Shown here piece by piece: positions 1 to 12,790 of a DNA stretch of 64,000 bases. The position numbers and the translations under genes are program-made. The stretch covers positions 47,313,167-47,377,166 of the forward strand of contig NC_041011.1 in NCBI RefSeq assembly GCF_004193775.1, read 5' to 3'. The DNA comes from Glycine soja. Lineage: Eukaryota; Streptophyta; Magnoliopsida; Fabales; Fabaceae. The notes beneath the pieces were generated by a model. That model saw nothing but the letters and a program-made list of their open reading frames with translations. It ran no database searches and was not told where the DNA came from. Numbering within the stretch: the stretch's first letter is position 1; each line of letters starts with the position of its first letter.

Positions 1-1065
1 CAGGGAGTGAAAAAACACAATAAACAGCGAAAAAAGAAGATTACAAAGAAGCAGATTGAAGGAAAAGCTAACGCTGGCTTAGTTGCTAAAACAAAGGGTG
101 TGTTATCTGCTAGTCACAGTTCATCTGAGCCTGAGCATCCTCATTGTAGTAACAGAGGCGAAGAAGAACATGAGGTGAAAAATGACTGTGGACCAGTTCC
201 AAGGGATGTAGCTAATTTTGATGTAGGTGAAGAAGAAAGTGTGGCAAGGGATTTAGCTAATTCTGATGTAAGTTTCAAATCTGTTCCAGTTTCTCAAGGA
301 GCTACCAATAGTGATTCAGGTTGTGTAGAAGTAGATGGTCATGTTTATGCACAGCCTACTATTGATCCAATCTGGAGGTACAAAAGTTGTTTTGCTACCT
401 TCATTTGAAATTGGCGAACTTTTATAGCTGTTGTGGTGAATATCATTTGAAGTTGAATTTTCTGGTTAATAGGGGAAGTATGTACTTTTGCAATGGAACA
501 ATTCGTACTGTCAGTGGACTTCTGGCTCATATCTCCAATTTAGCGTGCTCCCAAGTTGCGGAGGAGACAGGACATTTCCCAGAAGTGCTTCATGCAGAAT
601 TTCTTCCCAGAGATAAGGTGTGGGCTGAAAGTTTCAAGAGGGGGGATCCAACTGATCAGGACATTGCTCTTTTTTTCTTTCCTGACAGTGAAGGGTGATT
701 TTTCTCAGACAATCTTTATGTAATGTTACTATTATCTTTCTTTAATTTGATATATCTAAATGTTTCTTCCCTTACAGATCTGAAAAGGACTTCGATGTGC
801 TGGTTGAAGATATCATGATCTGTAAACATGTCATAAGATTTGTGGGTAAAAATGCAGAGCTTTTAATTTTTCCTTCTACTGAGCTTCCAGTCCAAAATTG
901 GAGTGAGCTTCATTTACTCTAGCTCTTCAGTGACACATTTCAATATAATTATCTGTGGATCTTAATAATACATTTTAATTTTTTATCCTTTGGGCAGGAT
1001 ATGAAGCCAAGTATTATTTGTGGGGTGTCTTCAGAAAGAAAGCAAACTTAAGAAGAGACAAATGA
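1..1065 (+). CDS. C-terminal part of an AIPP2-like PHD-finger family protein (5' end outside window)
   Basis: Four exons join in frame with GT-AG introns: up to 377, 473-694, 778-902 and 998-1065, with stop TGA at 1063-1065. The first exon is open from the window edge, so the start and any PHD finger lie upstream. Its start is lysine-rich and basic, followed by a low-complexity acidic and serine-rich linker. Exons 2-4 encode a compact domain with DPIWRGSMYFCNGTI, HAEFLPRDKVW, DIALFFFPDSE, ELLIFPSTELPVQNWR and YYLWGVFRKK. I recognise this as the SPOC-like C-terminal domain of plant AIPP2/PAIPP2-type proteins, which act in chromatin and transcript-processing complexes in the nucleus. Exon 4 is slightly unusual: the expected WRFQAKYYLWGVFRRK reads WRYEAKYYLWGVFRKK and runs on into a basic tail, NLRRDK. 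The gene could be a functional copy or a recent partial duplicate; the upstream sequence would decide. The family call is from memory of the motif. Confidence 0.75.
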
Positions 1066-1928
1066 TGCAGTGTGCAGAGTTTGACAAGGCTCTTAGGTTG
1101 GCATAACCATAGACGTAGTCTCCATCTAAAAATTTGAGCAATAGTGGTTGTGTAGCTATGACTCTAGTGCATAGTACTCCTGTGTTTATAGTCACTGATA
1201 TGTTAATTAAACATATATATACTGTAGTGCATAGTACCCTTTTTGTGACTTCATTGTCCAAGAGAGATGCTTCCATAAATGTTCCAGAAACCCTTTGAAA
1301 CTGTGACCACAGGGTTAGCCTTGTCTCACCGAAATCTTTGATGGTGGTAAAGCATTGGGGTGTTTGTTCTACAGTCACCGTGTTAATGTGCTATAACCTT
1401 GGTCTACTGACGATGTTTTTCATCAGTTACTTATATTTCAGGAAGTATTGGGCGTGTAACGTTTAATTCTTCATTTGTTCAATGCATATAAGAATGTTCA
1501 TATACATGTTGAAAGTGTTTATGTGACCCTGCAAGAATCTAGTATGTTAAAAAGAGATGCATAAATAAGATTATAAGAATGATTGTTTATCACTGCATAG
1601 TGTTTTTGTTACTTTTCTCCTATATAGTCGGAAACGTGCACTAAACATGGACAAAGAGCTGAAGATGAAAGACTGGACCAACTTTAGACTAGCTTTCATA
1701 TGGTCCTTACTATAAACTTGATGATAAAGATCATTTCAGATACCCATGTACGGAAGGGAAAAATAAAAAGGGAAGACAGATAAAATAATAGATATAATAA
1801 GTAGCACAATAAGGAGAGGGAAGTGAGAAATGTTGAGGATGTAAATGTAAAAAATGAAAGTGTGAAAAGAGTTTAATTTTCCTTTGTAAGTGTAAAAAAA
1901 ATGTACTTTTCCAACTAAATATAAATAA
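1066..1928. other. 3' flank of the AIPP2-like gene, no further gene
   Basis: AT-rich sequence after the stop at 1065. A short stretch around 1627-1700 is richer in GC and may be 3'-UTR or a remnant of a further exon of the same family. No ORF with recognisable similarity was seen. Antisense ORF 1031-1378 overlaps the last exon and looks spurious. Confidence 0.5.
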
Positions 1929-2558
1929 GGTTAAATTACTAATTTGATTCTTATAGTTTAACGATTCCTATTTTTTTAGTTTTTATAGTTTGAAAGTGAT
2001 TTTTTTAGTTTTTATGTCCTTATAATTTAAAAGTGAATTTTTTAGTCCTTATAGTTTGTATTTTAATTCTCTTTTAGTCCATATAGTTTGAAAGTGATCT
2101 TTTTAGTCCCTATAATTTATATTTTAATTACCTTTTAGTCCTTGTTACAAAAAATATATAAAAATAATTAGTTACAAATTAATTATAAATTATCAATTAT
2201 TTTTTTATTATAAATTATCTTGCGATAAATTAATTACAAATTTTTGTAGTTAATTGTAATTGATAATATTACTCACATTTTGATGGTAAGGACTAAAAGA
2301 GAATTAAAATATAAAATATATGGATTAAAAAGATTACTTTCAAACTATAGGGACTAAAAGAAAATTAAAATGCAAATTATAAGGACTAAAAAAATCACTT
2401 TCAAATTACAGGGATTAAAAGAGAATTAAAGTGTAGACTATAGGGACTAAAAAATAATTAAAATGCAAACTATAGGGACTAACAAAATTATTTTCAAACT
2501 ATAGGGACTAAAAAGGTATGAATCGTGAAACTATAGAGACTAAATGAATAATTAAACT
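1929..2558. mobile_element. Foldback MULE-type MITE with 9-bp target-site duplication
   Basis: A long terminal inverted repeat element. The 5' end GGTTAAATTACTAATTTGAT pairs with the reverse complement of the 3' end (AGTTTAATTATTCATTTAGT). Both arms carry many copies of a 'tttttagtccctatagttt(gaaagtga)' motif, sense in the left arm (1970-2140) and antisense in the right arm (2285-2540), around an AT-rich core. It is bounded by the perfect 9-bp direct repeat TATAAATAA (1920-1928 and 2559-2567). The 9-bp duplication and long arms point to a non-autonomous Mutator-like element. No transposase is encoded. Confidence 0.8.
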
Positions 2559-2567
2559 TATAAATAA

Positions 2568-5500
2568 TTTTTTATGACTTTTATCATAAAAATCAACAAA
2601 CTAATTATACATAATATATTATTAAATTAGTGTAAAAATTCTTCTGTAAAAAAAACACTTACATAATTCTTCACTTCTTATATGATATCTTTGTTTAGAG
2701 TAGGTTTTGCAAAATCATACCTGATGCTATTCCCACTCGGACCAAGACATAACTTTACTTGTTCAAATAACAATTAAGGTTTAGCAGAGTCAAGAACAAC
2801 AAATCCCTTTATGATAAACAGATTTATTTTGCAAGTTCGTTATTACGGATAGTTCCTACAAAGGATCACGTATAGAATAGTTGAATTTTAGATGTAGATG
2901 CTACATAGTTGGTTCTCTCGATTGGTTCAATCGAAATCCAAAGATTAAAAAATATAAAATCTCAAAACCAGTCAAATTAGTATAAAATCAACAAAAACAA
3001 AGGTTGAACTGATATAGAGAAATGAGATTGAACCAATATTTTTATTTTTTTATTTTTAATATTTAATCTAAAATATTTTTAAGATAAATAAAATATATTC
3101 TTAAATATTTCACATAAGTATAAATTATTTTCTCAACTATTACGGGTTTTTATCTTATGAAAAATATAATTTGATCATATATATTAATTTATAATATTTT
3201 TTATCCTAATTTTTTTTGTATTGTAGAAATTAAATATTATGTTTCGTATTTGATATCTTTAAGGAAAATTATTGTTTAAAATTATGAATGTGCCATTTTT
3301 ATTTAAATCTATGTAATTTATTTTATTAAAATATCATTTAATAATTACCGATTCAATAACGGTTGAACCATTAAATTTTAGTGTCTTCATTGATTTAATC
3401 ATCAATTCGATTTTAAAAATTTTGGTTTAAAGTTGGGTGGACGAGAATACTACGAACGTGGAAGGAATGGATAACCCGTTTCATCAATTATGGAAGATAG
3501 ACTTCTTATGATGGCTATGCCTAACTGTTCAATTTCTAATGACTTTTTTAATTCTTAAGACCTGAAAAAAATGTTATACGACCACTTATTATGGTGTTCA
3601 ATATCTAAAGAGATAAAAAAGGAGAAAGATTATATTGGTATGATAGAATTTGTGATGTAATAAGAAAGAAAAAAATAAAATATATTAGAAAATTGTTAGG
3701 AATAATATGTTTGTGTATGATTCTGCATGCCGAGACTTGCATATGTACATTTGGTGTGTTAAGCACATGTGACACGTGGTACCACGTACAAAAATAATGT
3801 AACATCACATCAGGACCAAATTTAACAATGTGATACATTGTCTCTTTAAAATTGAATACATGGGAGGACTTGCTTTTTATAAAAAATAAAATAAAAATAA
3901 TGAGTCGAATCGAGACCTTGAGTCTGTCCAAGCCGCTACAAACAACTGCCAGTGATCAAATTGTCAGACATAACTATTATATATCTTGATTTAAATAATA
4001 TGTTCTCATATTTTTCTCTTTTATTTTTTTAAAAATTGTCTTTTAAATTAATCGTATCTAAGTAAGATAAGTCCTATCTCAACTATTTTAGAACTTTTTC
4101 TTACAATATCTAATTTTATCATTATTTAATAATGAAAATATTTATATGTATATTTTATTTAAATTTGAAAACATTTATGTAATATACGAAATTTTTATTA
4201 GTATAATTTAAATATCTACAAAGAAAAAAGGATATAATTTACTGTTTCTTTAATGTTGATGTCCTATTTGATTTGCCTGCATGAGAAAATCTGAAAAAGA
4301 GAATGAGAATGAGATCTTATGCAATTTTATTAAGAAGATTATGCATATCTAATTTCTTTCGCATTATTATAGACATCTAAGACATGAGTACAATTATTAA
4401 ATCGATAAGGTTGCTTTTCAGTGTATTAGGTAGCAAACTGATTAAAGTCTGTCCGATAATAAATGGTAAAAGGAAAACTGCATGAATCCGAAAATTGATT
4501 ATGTTATGGAGATATCTGCCTTCACCAGTTCTACTCAACCTGATATTCGCCAACTTAATGTAAACAAAAGTTTAGATTTAAATTAATTGAGGATAAAAAC
4601 CTATATTTTTGTTGGATTTTTACGAATTAAGCTGGAATTCAACTATGATCAGATCAAGATAAGAAAATAAAAAAATATTTAATTTCTATTCATTTTACTG
4701 TAAAGATTTAAACCAACGACGTAAATGACGCAATTTAGTTTATCACCTCTACGTGGACATGAGGTAAGGTAGTAAACTTTTAATCACAATTTATTTATTT
4801 TAAACCTGACATAACTAAATTTTATTTGTCTTCTATTATAATTTTTATTATGTCATTATGTTATTGATATAAATATTTATTAACTTTATTAATGATTAAT
4901 TTATATTAAAAAATTTGACTAATCATATATTTAATGAGATTTTTTTCTTAATCATAATCCAAGGCATAAAAAGATTGGGTCGGGTTTATCTTTACTTGAA
5001 CTAACAACATATTGATTTTCCTCTGTCATGATTGCTTAATAAAAGAATTTTAATCGAAAAAATATACTGTCAACCAAATGATGTTTTTTAACTAACTATT
5101 TTTTATTTAAAAAATATGACTGTAATGGAGATATTAAAGAAATAATATAAAGGTTGATTGGGGTATGGGCATACCAGTTAATTCTATTTATTTTCAATGT
5201 TGCTACTGATTTTACGTGGACATACAAAAATGTTATACGTAATTGACAACGAACGACAGACAAAATCTGCGTGTCCTTCGGTGAACAAAATCGTTTCATA
5301 ATGGAAGCTAGGTCAATCCGGTACGATAGGACTTAATTAATGATAACATTGTTTTTATTGTTTCTTTGAATTGCTTTTTTTTTTTTTTTTTTGACAAACA
5401 GGTTAATTGCTTTATTCTTAGAGATCTCCATCTCCATATATAAATATAATCCTAAGATTGTCAAACAGTATTAAGCGAGTTAATTTTTTTTTTTTGACAA

Positions 5501-6182
5501 AGATATTAAGCCAGTTCTCGGAGATAAAACCTTAGGAAATCTTGTTTGAACAACTAGCTTAGGAATAGCACGGTACTTCAATTAAAAAAAAATTAATGAA
5601 AAGCTTGGGGAGAGAACATATAGGATTTTTTTTTAAAAGGCATCACAGACGAAATGGAGATCCCAACTAATTTAATAATATGTTTAGAAATTTCATAATT
5701 CTGAATTCTAATTTGATTAGTCCATACAATGGTTAATTTACATTGATTAAGAAAGTTAGTTAACATTATTTAATCATATCAATTTTATTTAATTTTATTT
5801 TTCTAAATGATTGTTGTTAGAATTTGATATAAGAATGAAAAAGAATAATTAAAATAAAATCTTAATTAAATGAAGAATTGAGATCTACTTTCTTTTATGT
5901 TTAAGTTTAAGTAAGGTTTTTGACTTGGTTAGACAACTCTTATGCAAAACTAAGTAATATCAAGCCTTAAAAAACTTATATTTATGTTTAAAATATTTAG
6001 AAGAAAATTTTTATCACCTACAACCATTTTATTCGACTCTTATAAATATGATTTATAAAGAATACACAAAAAGAGAATTTGGGTACCACAATTTGCATGT
6101 GCCTAGCAAAGTGAATTATTTAATTTAGGCCCATTTCCTTTCGACCCCAAGGACTTTTGTTTGTGGGTCTGCAATGATAATG

Positions 6183-6239
<57 letters not shown>

Positions 6240-7539
6240 CGGATTTGAGGACAGAGCAAGTTTATTATGACTTTTTTTGGACGAGACGTGGGCAAGTGCC
6301 GTGTTGATTGACTGACCAAAAATCAGAAATGGGTTTCATGCAGCAAATTTTCGGCACTTAACCTTTTTCTTTTAAAAGAAAATGATTTATTATTTTCCAA
6401 AATTAAAGAACTTAAACTCTAAACTAATTATGTATAAAAAATAAAATAAAATAAAAATTATTTGAGTTAGATGCAAGAGTAAAACAATTTTCAAAATCAT
6501 TTTCACCAACAGTTGTCTTACGTATAAGATAAGTGAACAGGTAGTCCATGTCTTGTCTATTTATATTTTTTTTTATTTTTGAGTTAGATTTGGTGTTATA
6601 TTTAGTTACATTTTAATTTAAAAATGTAAATAACTGTGATTAGAAGTGTATGTTGCTTTGTCTCGAAAAAGAGAAGAAGTGTATGTTGAAAAAAAGAAAA
6701 AAAAGTGGAGACTAAAATGATGATAAATTTTAGTATAAAAAAATGAGAATTTGGAATAAAAGAATTCGTGTTTTTTTACTGTAAAAGAATTCGTGTTAAT
6801 AAACTTTTTATTGATGATAAATTTTAGTACAAAATTTTCAACTTAAGACAGATCGAATTACATTTTTTTATACTTCTTTTTCTCAAATATATTCGGGAAA
6901 AAAAAAACTTGATTCTGAGTTGAAAATATTGTAATATAAAATTGTGAAGACTCAAAATCACGTTAGGCACATACGCGTACAGAGTCATCTAGAAAAAGTA
7001 AAGATGTGTTTTGGAACCTCCCTAATTAGAAACGACAAAAGGATTAGAACATACATGGTGTTAACAATTTCTTCTTCACTTCTTTACATGGTGGCCTATA
7101 TATGATGGACCATATATAACTTTTAGCCTTTAGATTAATTTTATTTTCATAGGTCATATATATTTTGTGTATTGGGATGAAGAAAGGAGTGTGGAAATTA
7201 TCAAAAGGTTGGGAGTTGGTAAAGGTCTATCAGAGGGGATGGGCGTTGCGGTTGCAAATATATTAGAGTCGACAGCAACAATAACTTTGGTGACCACAAA
7301 CGATGGTTGCTGATAGGGTTTGATGGATTGCTATGGAGTGGAAGAACGGTGGTGCTATGATGTGAAGGGGTGCAACATAGTATTGTGAAAATGACAACAA
7401 TCTAATTTGTAGAGTATAATGGATCACCTAATGGTGGTGCAGTCTAGTCTTCGTCTTGAATCATTAATATTTTGTTATTACTTTTAATAAAATGAAAATA
7501 CTCATGTTAAGAGACTTAAAGCTAAATGTGCTTATATTA
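2568..7539. other. AT-rich intergenic DNA
   Basis: No supportable gene. It holds homopolymer runs near 5377-5392 and 5487-5496 and an AT microsatellite listed separately. A diffuse inverted-repeat-like stretch at about 2905-3440 has 'ttggttcaatcgaaat' on one side and 'atttaatcatcaattcgattt' on the other; it may be a decayed MITE. A more GC-rich patch at 7190-7440 has no recognisable coding similarity. Confidence 0.5.
6187..6232. repeat. (AT)n microsatellite
   Basis: Uninterrupted AT dinucleotides over about 46 bp. Confidence 0.95.
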
Positions 7540-7793
7540 GGGCTAAATTATTAAATTTTCCTTCTATTTATTTAATTGATTTAATTTAGTTTTTTTATTA
7601 TGGAAAAGTTTAATTTAATCCCTAATTTTTAAAATTGATGTAATATTGTCCTCTCCGTTAGTGTCATTTGGATTACTAACAGAGGTGTCTTATGTGCCAT
7701 TTTTTTTTATTGAGATATCAAATTGAATTTTTTAATGACACAAACTAAATTCAACCAATTATATAAATAGGAAGATCAAAATAGTAATTTAAT
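7540..7793. mobile_element. Small MITE, probably MULE-type
   Basis: About 254 bp. The left end GGGCTAAATTATTAAATTTT is similar to the reverse complement of the right end (ATTAAATTACTATTTT). The flanks share CTTATATTA (7531-7539) and CTTATATTG (7794-7802), a 9-bp duplication with one mismatch. The element holds 'ttagtcccta'-like tracts but no ORF. The terminal repeats are short and imperfect, so the call is moderate. Confidence 0.55.
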
Positions 7794-7802
7794 CTTATAT
7801 TG

Positions 7803-10272
7803 AAAATGAAATTGAAAAATATTCAACAATTTTAAGATGAAACGTTCTTTAAATTATTGCTTTTAATCATCATAGGATAGTTTTCTTTAAATTGTATATT
7901 CTAGACAGAAATTATCACTTTTTAATCTCTATAGGAAGTACATTATTACATGATTATTTATTTAATTACTTATTTGTCGTTGTTAAAATTATAGAGTTGT
8001 ACTTTCCCCCAGCTGGAATAACTAGAAATGCTATAGCAACAAATATGGATATACATATTTCATTAGAGGAAGTAAATTAAAGAGATCTAGAAAGATACTA
8101 GAGCAAAAGGCTAAAGGTCACGTTTCAGGGTCCAAAATTGTTTTGTTGTATTTATATTCAAGAGATAACAAGTTGTACAATGAGAAATTAAGGGCGGGAC
8201 ACTAGATGCAAACGATATAAATAAAAAGTCTGGTAAACATGCATTATATGTATATTTTATTGGACATCTAACAAATATATGGCATAAAAAATAAGGGTTA
8301 ATTGAATCAGTTTTTTTCTTTCTAATATATTTTTTATGTTTAAAAGTCCAATTATAACAGTAATATTTGATTAACGCCCTGAAGATTGATTAAGGCATAA
8401 TAAATTTAAGTTTAACACCAATAATTTTCTGAGGCTTAATAAATTCCAACTATAGTAATAATTATTGGCTAAGATTCAGTAGTGAAGTTTAACTATTAAT
8501 GTCATTTTACTTTGTGACGATTTAACATCACAACTAATCTAATATTGTTAGTCCAATTTAAACTGTAGAATTAAATTAGTCTAAGTCTAAATTTAATCCT
8601 AAAAAAAGCTAGAAGATCAAATCAAAATTTAAAAATAAATTGGCGAAAACAAACCAGTTTAACCTTAAAAAAAGCATAAGAGATGTAACTTTGCCGGCAA
8701 AGATCTACTTTGAATCTTTGATGGAAGATACTTGGCTTTGAAAACACAATTAATAAAGTCATACACCTTGAAAGGAATGTTAAAACAATGTATTTCCTAA
8801 TAGGTGTAATTATGGCGATCAACACTTAACATTACTGCTTTATGTATATAAGTTCCTTAAAAGTAAAGAGAAAAGAAAAATAGAATAAATGAAAAGCAAA
8901 AGAGTAAAAGCAGAACCATAACCACTGCCTCGATCAAAGCAGCAAATTCGACCAAAAGTAAACAAATCTAAATTTAGGAGAACCCATTTTCATGAAAAAT
9001 TAATATATAACACGGTACATCACCACATATTTATAAATATATCATGCAGAGACTGACGGAATATAGAACGTGAGAGTTTACCTTCGGAAAAAAAAAGTGA
9101 GAGTTTTAAACCATATGATAATTTTCCATTTTCACAGCACCAACACTTAAATTTGTTGGTATCCTAATATTGATGGCAGCAATCTTAACTACATTGGCTA
9201 GCTCCATGCTTATCATTTCATGAGTCATGCCAACAATAATGACTTAAAGAATAGTCATCATATATTATCCACACCCTTATTCCAAACGAAAAATAATATG
9301 AAAAGAGTATTTAGTTAGTTTATATATGTAGATCATATTCAAATAACACACCATGAATATATATTAACCTACCTTTCGTGGCTACCATACCGTAATACGT
9401 ACACACACAATGGATAAATGTTTGAACCAGAAACTTCAAGAACAAATGTTTGAATTAATTAAGTTCATATTTATAAACTTTAATAATTTAACGATCGCAA
9501 TGGCCCCGATTCTGAATCTTGTCAGCGCATTTTCAATGAACAAGAAACAAAACAAACAGAAATGACTTGACAATAAGAAAGAAAACAAACAGAAATGACT
9601 TGGCAATAAGAAACAAAACAAAACAAACAAATTAAGCTAAAACAAATGTCAAGAACTAATTAATTAGGCGAAAATTTGAAATTTCCATGTTATTTGCTCG
9701 TAATATTTTGTCTGTTTGCTATGCTAATATATATGCTATACGGGCATGGGGTTCTTATGCATGTTTTCGGGTTCTGCATGCATGTATGCTATACTGTTCT
9801 TATGTTCACGGGTTCTGCAACTGTAATTTAATTTTGATGACAACATCATGGTTTTTTAAGTGTCCACACAATCGTAACGTAACTGCAATAGTCGTCACAT
9901 TTTTTGTTCACGAGATATCAAACTACAAATGCAACAAAACCATGTGACCGCTATAACAAGTTAAAATTAACCTTGATGTATGATACATTGTTAGGTGCAG
10001 TTCTCACATGTGATAGTGGCACCCGACTACTTATTATTATTATTATTCAATAAAAATACAATTTAAAACCAATATGGACTCGTCTATCTCGATTTTAAGC
10101 ACGAATTGAAATTCTCATTCTTTATTAAGCATATAAAAAAGAACCCAATTAATCAATAACATGTATATCACATGATGAAAAATTCTACATTTGGAGTTGT
10201 ACTCTTAATTCGGAGACTTTTGGCCTTTATTACTCTCTTGGTCGGAATTATATTGCAAGAGCGAATTCTCCC

Positions 10273-10274
<2 letters not shown>
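7803..10274. other. AT-rich intergenic DNA
   Basis: No recognisable gene on either strand. ORFs here are short and have low-complexity translations. A 33-bp minisatellite at 9542-9628 is listed separately. Confidence 0.5.
9542..9628. repeat. 33-bp minisatellite, about 2.6 copies
   Basis: Units starting at 9542, 9575 and 9608 begin AAGAAA(C/G)AAAACAAA; the first two continue with CAGAAATGACTTG(A/G)CAAT. The third unit is truncated. Confidence 0.85.

Positions 10275-10351
<77 letters not shown>
10275..10351. repeat. (AT)n microsatellite, about 77 bp
   Basis: Uninterrupted AT/TA dinucleotide tract. Confidence 0.95.
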
Positions 10352-10355
<4 letters not shown>

Positions 10356-12757
10356 AAATCATTTAATTTAATTTTTCTGCAATCTTATTACATATATTAA
10401 ATTTTATATATTATTTGAATTAGTTTAAAATTTCCTTTTTATCTCTTATTTTCTTTTCTATAACTTTTTTAACTTATATTAAAAAATAAGTTTTAACAAC
10501 CGAGACATTAATAAAAATATTATGTGAGATTTTGATAATGAATTTAAATCTAAAATAAAATTTATAAAATTCAACTTGTACAAATTTTTTTGGTAATGAT
10601 TCAACTTCATTTATTCACAATATAATATCATATTTAACATTTTAAAATTTTTATTTTTTTTTTATCATACTTGCATTTTATTTTCTGAAAAGTAAAAAAA
10701 TAAATTCCAATAAGCAAACTACTAAAAATTAAATTTAATTACATTTTAAATATATTTTTAAAAATATATAATAAAGTAAAATATTTTTTTTTCTCGTAAT
10801 CGATCAAATTCAATTATTGGAGGATCATATTTACCTCATGAAAACGGCCGACACTAATTGATGTGGCAAACCTCAGATAAAAATATAGCATAACGCAGAT
10901 CATGGTCTTTATTTTTATTTTTTCGTTGTTCCAAGTAAAATTAAAAATATATGATTGTTTGGCTGGGTGGAAAAAGATATAATTGAAAGACAGAAGATTC
11001 TACAAAAAATATTCAATTTTTTCAGTAAGATTTTACGTGAGCATATATATATATATATATATATTGATTTAGATATAAAATATCTATAAGCTTTGTTAAT
11101 AACTAATCTCACTCAAAAAATATGATTAGTTAAATCAAGATTTTATTTAAGGATATCAAGCTCAATAATCAATAGCATTCAAACAACTGTTTGTTGGTAA
11201 AAAAACATTTTTTTAGTATAATGATTATGAATTATAAGTATAAATAAATTTATATTGTCATTTAATTAAATTATTGTTAATATGACTAATTAATGAACAC
11301 AAACGAAAAGGCATTATTAATAGAGACGTGAGCCATAGCACATAGGGGAATAATAATTTTTCACATTTTATTCCACACATACATGCACTTACCGATGATT
11401 TCTCATGCTGTTGCTCATATATTACACCTCCTTCTATCAAATATTCATTCTCTTCCTCTTTGGAGTATAAATGTGAATATAAAATTACACATAATAATGA
11501 GAAAATTAAATAATATGTAAGTATCGAGAAAAGATCATGAACCTAAGCTTGAAGATTGAAGTGTAATGCCAAAGTTCGTTTTACCTAGTCATCGGTTTCA
11601 TGGGTGAAAATCTTTTTGCTGTTTTATCCCTCGGTTTCCCAACACTTCCATCTTTGTTCTCGTTATGACATCCTAGGAAGTCACAAATTTAAAGGCCATT
11701 AACAAACACATGCATGGTCCTCGTCTCACATGCGTTGTTTTTGGGAAACAACACATTTACATATAGACAAATAAAACAGTGAAAAGCAAAAGGGTAAATG
11801 TTACTCCTACTATTATCATTGTTTGTTCTTAAAATGGCAAAGAATCTTTGTACCATGCAGCACCCGGTCATTTCGGGCTTTTGTCTATCTCTGCTTGTTT
11901 TTTCACACATGGTTTTGCATTAATGCATTATTCTTATGGTCTTAAACGCTTCACTTCAATTAATGCTAATTATGCTCTATGTATACATGTCTCTATATGA
12001 TTCCATATTATTCCCTTCCATGAACATGCATGATGCATATACACTTGCTATGCTAGCTTTTCTGTGTGATTCAACTATAATATATATTCAAGGACCACAT
12101 TATTTTGTTAAAGCTTCTTTTGGTTCTTTTCTTTATTCAGGCACACAATTAGTTCTTAGAATCTTGTATAAAATTCTTCCCTTTCTACCTTTTTCTCTCT
12201 GAAGGGAATGCTTTTGTGTGTGTGAGTCGGCAACTTGGACTGGATCACAAGCGATCATTCAGCGTGACAATAATAATGAAGCCGTTTATTTTGTAACCTT
12301 GCATGCATTAAAAGGACTATCTCACAAGTCACCTCACAGAAGCACATGGTGCGTTCAGTGTTCTTGTAAACACTTGTTGCTTTCTGAGTTTGAGGTTTGC
12401 ATGTCATGATCATATCCACCCATCATTGTAATTGGTGTCTAATTGCATATGCAAATTTGCGTTTTTAAATTAATTATTCGTGTGTGTTCAGACTTCAGAT
12501 TAGATTATTTTGTATTCAAAATAGTTTATAGTAAATATTAACAGGAGAACTTTGAGAAAATAAATAGGGGATTATTCATTTAAGCAAATCCAAAACATGC
12601 AAAGAGTAAACTCCTTATAGACTAATGTTTTCCTTTATTATCAAATGTCAATGTTAACATCTTTTACTCTTAAAATCAGCTTGGTGGTGTTTTCAAGTGT
12701 GTTTCTTTTACTAAACCTTGTTGATGATCTGTTTTTTTTTTCCTTTTGATGTTACAG
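10352..12757. other. Upstream region and 5'-leader intron side of ABCC copy 1
   Basis: AT-rich, with a short AT tract at 11043-11064. The last part (about 12690-12757) matches the end of the leader intron of ABCC copy 2: 'gtgtttcttttactaaa', a T-rich tract, then GTTACAG. It is therefore read as the 3' end of a leader intron with acceptor AG at 12756-12757. The leader exon itself could not be placed with confidence; 'gag|gtttgc' at about 12391 is one possible donor. ORFs at 11936-12202 and 12218-12409 show no family similarity. Confidence 0.45.
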
Positions 12758-12790
12758 AACAAAGAGAGCGAGGTTTTGAGCAGCAACTAG
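12758..12790 (+). other. 5'-UTR portion of ABCC copy 1 after the leader intron
   Basis: Starts after acceptor GTTACAG (12751-12757) and runs to the ATG at 12791. It contains TTTTGAGCAGCAA, shared with copy 2 (24309-24338), which supports a common leader-intron structure. Confidence 0.6.

Noticed and set aside
11936..12409. Two ORFs of 88 and 63 codons upstream of ABCC copy 1
   Set aside because: No recognisable domain; region is AT-rich and likely promoter or leader. Not supportable as genes.
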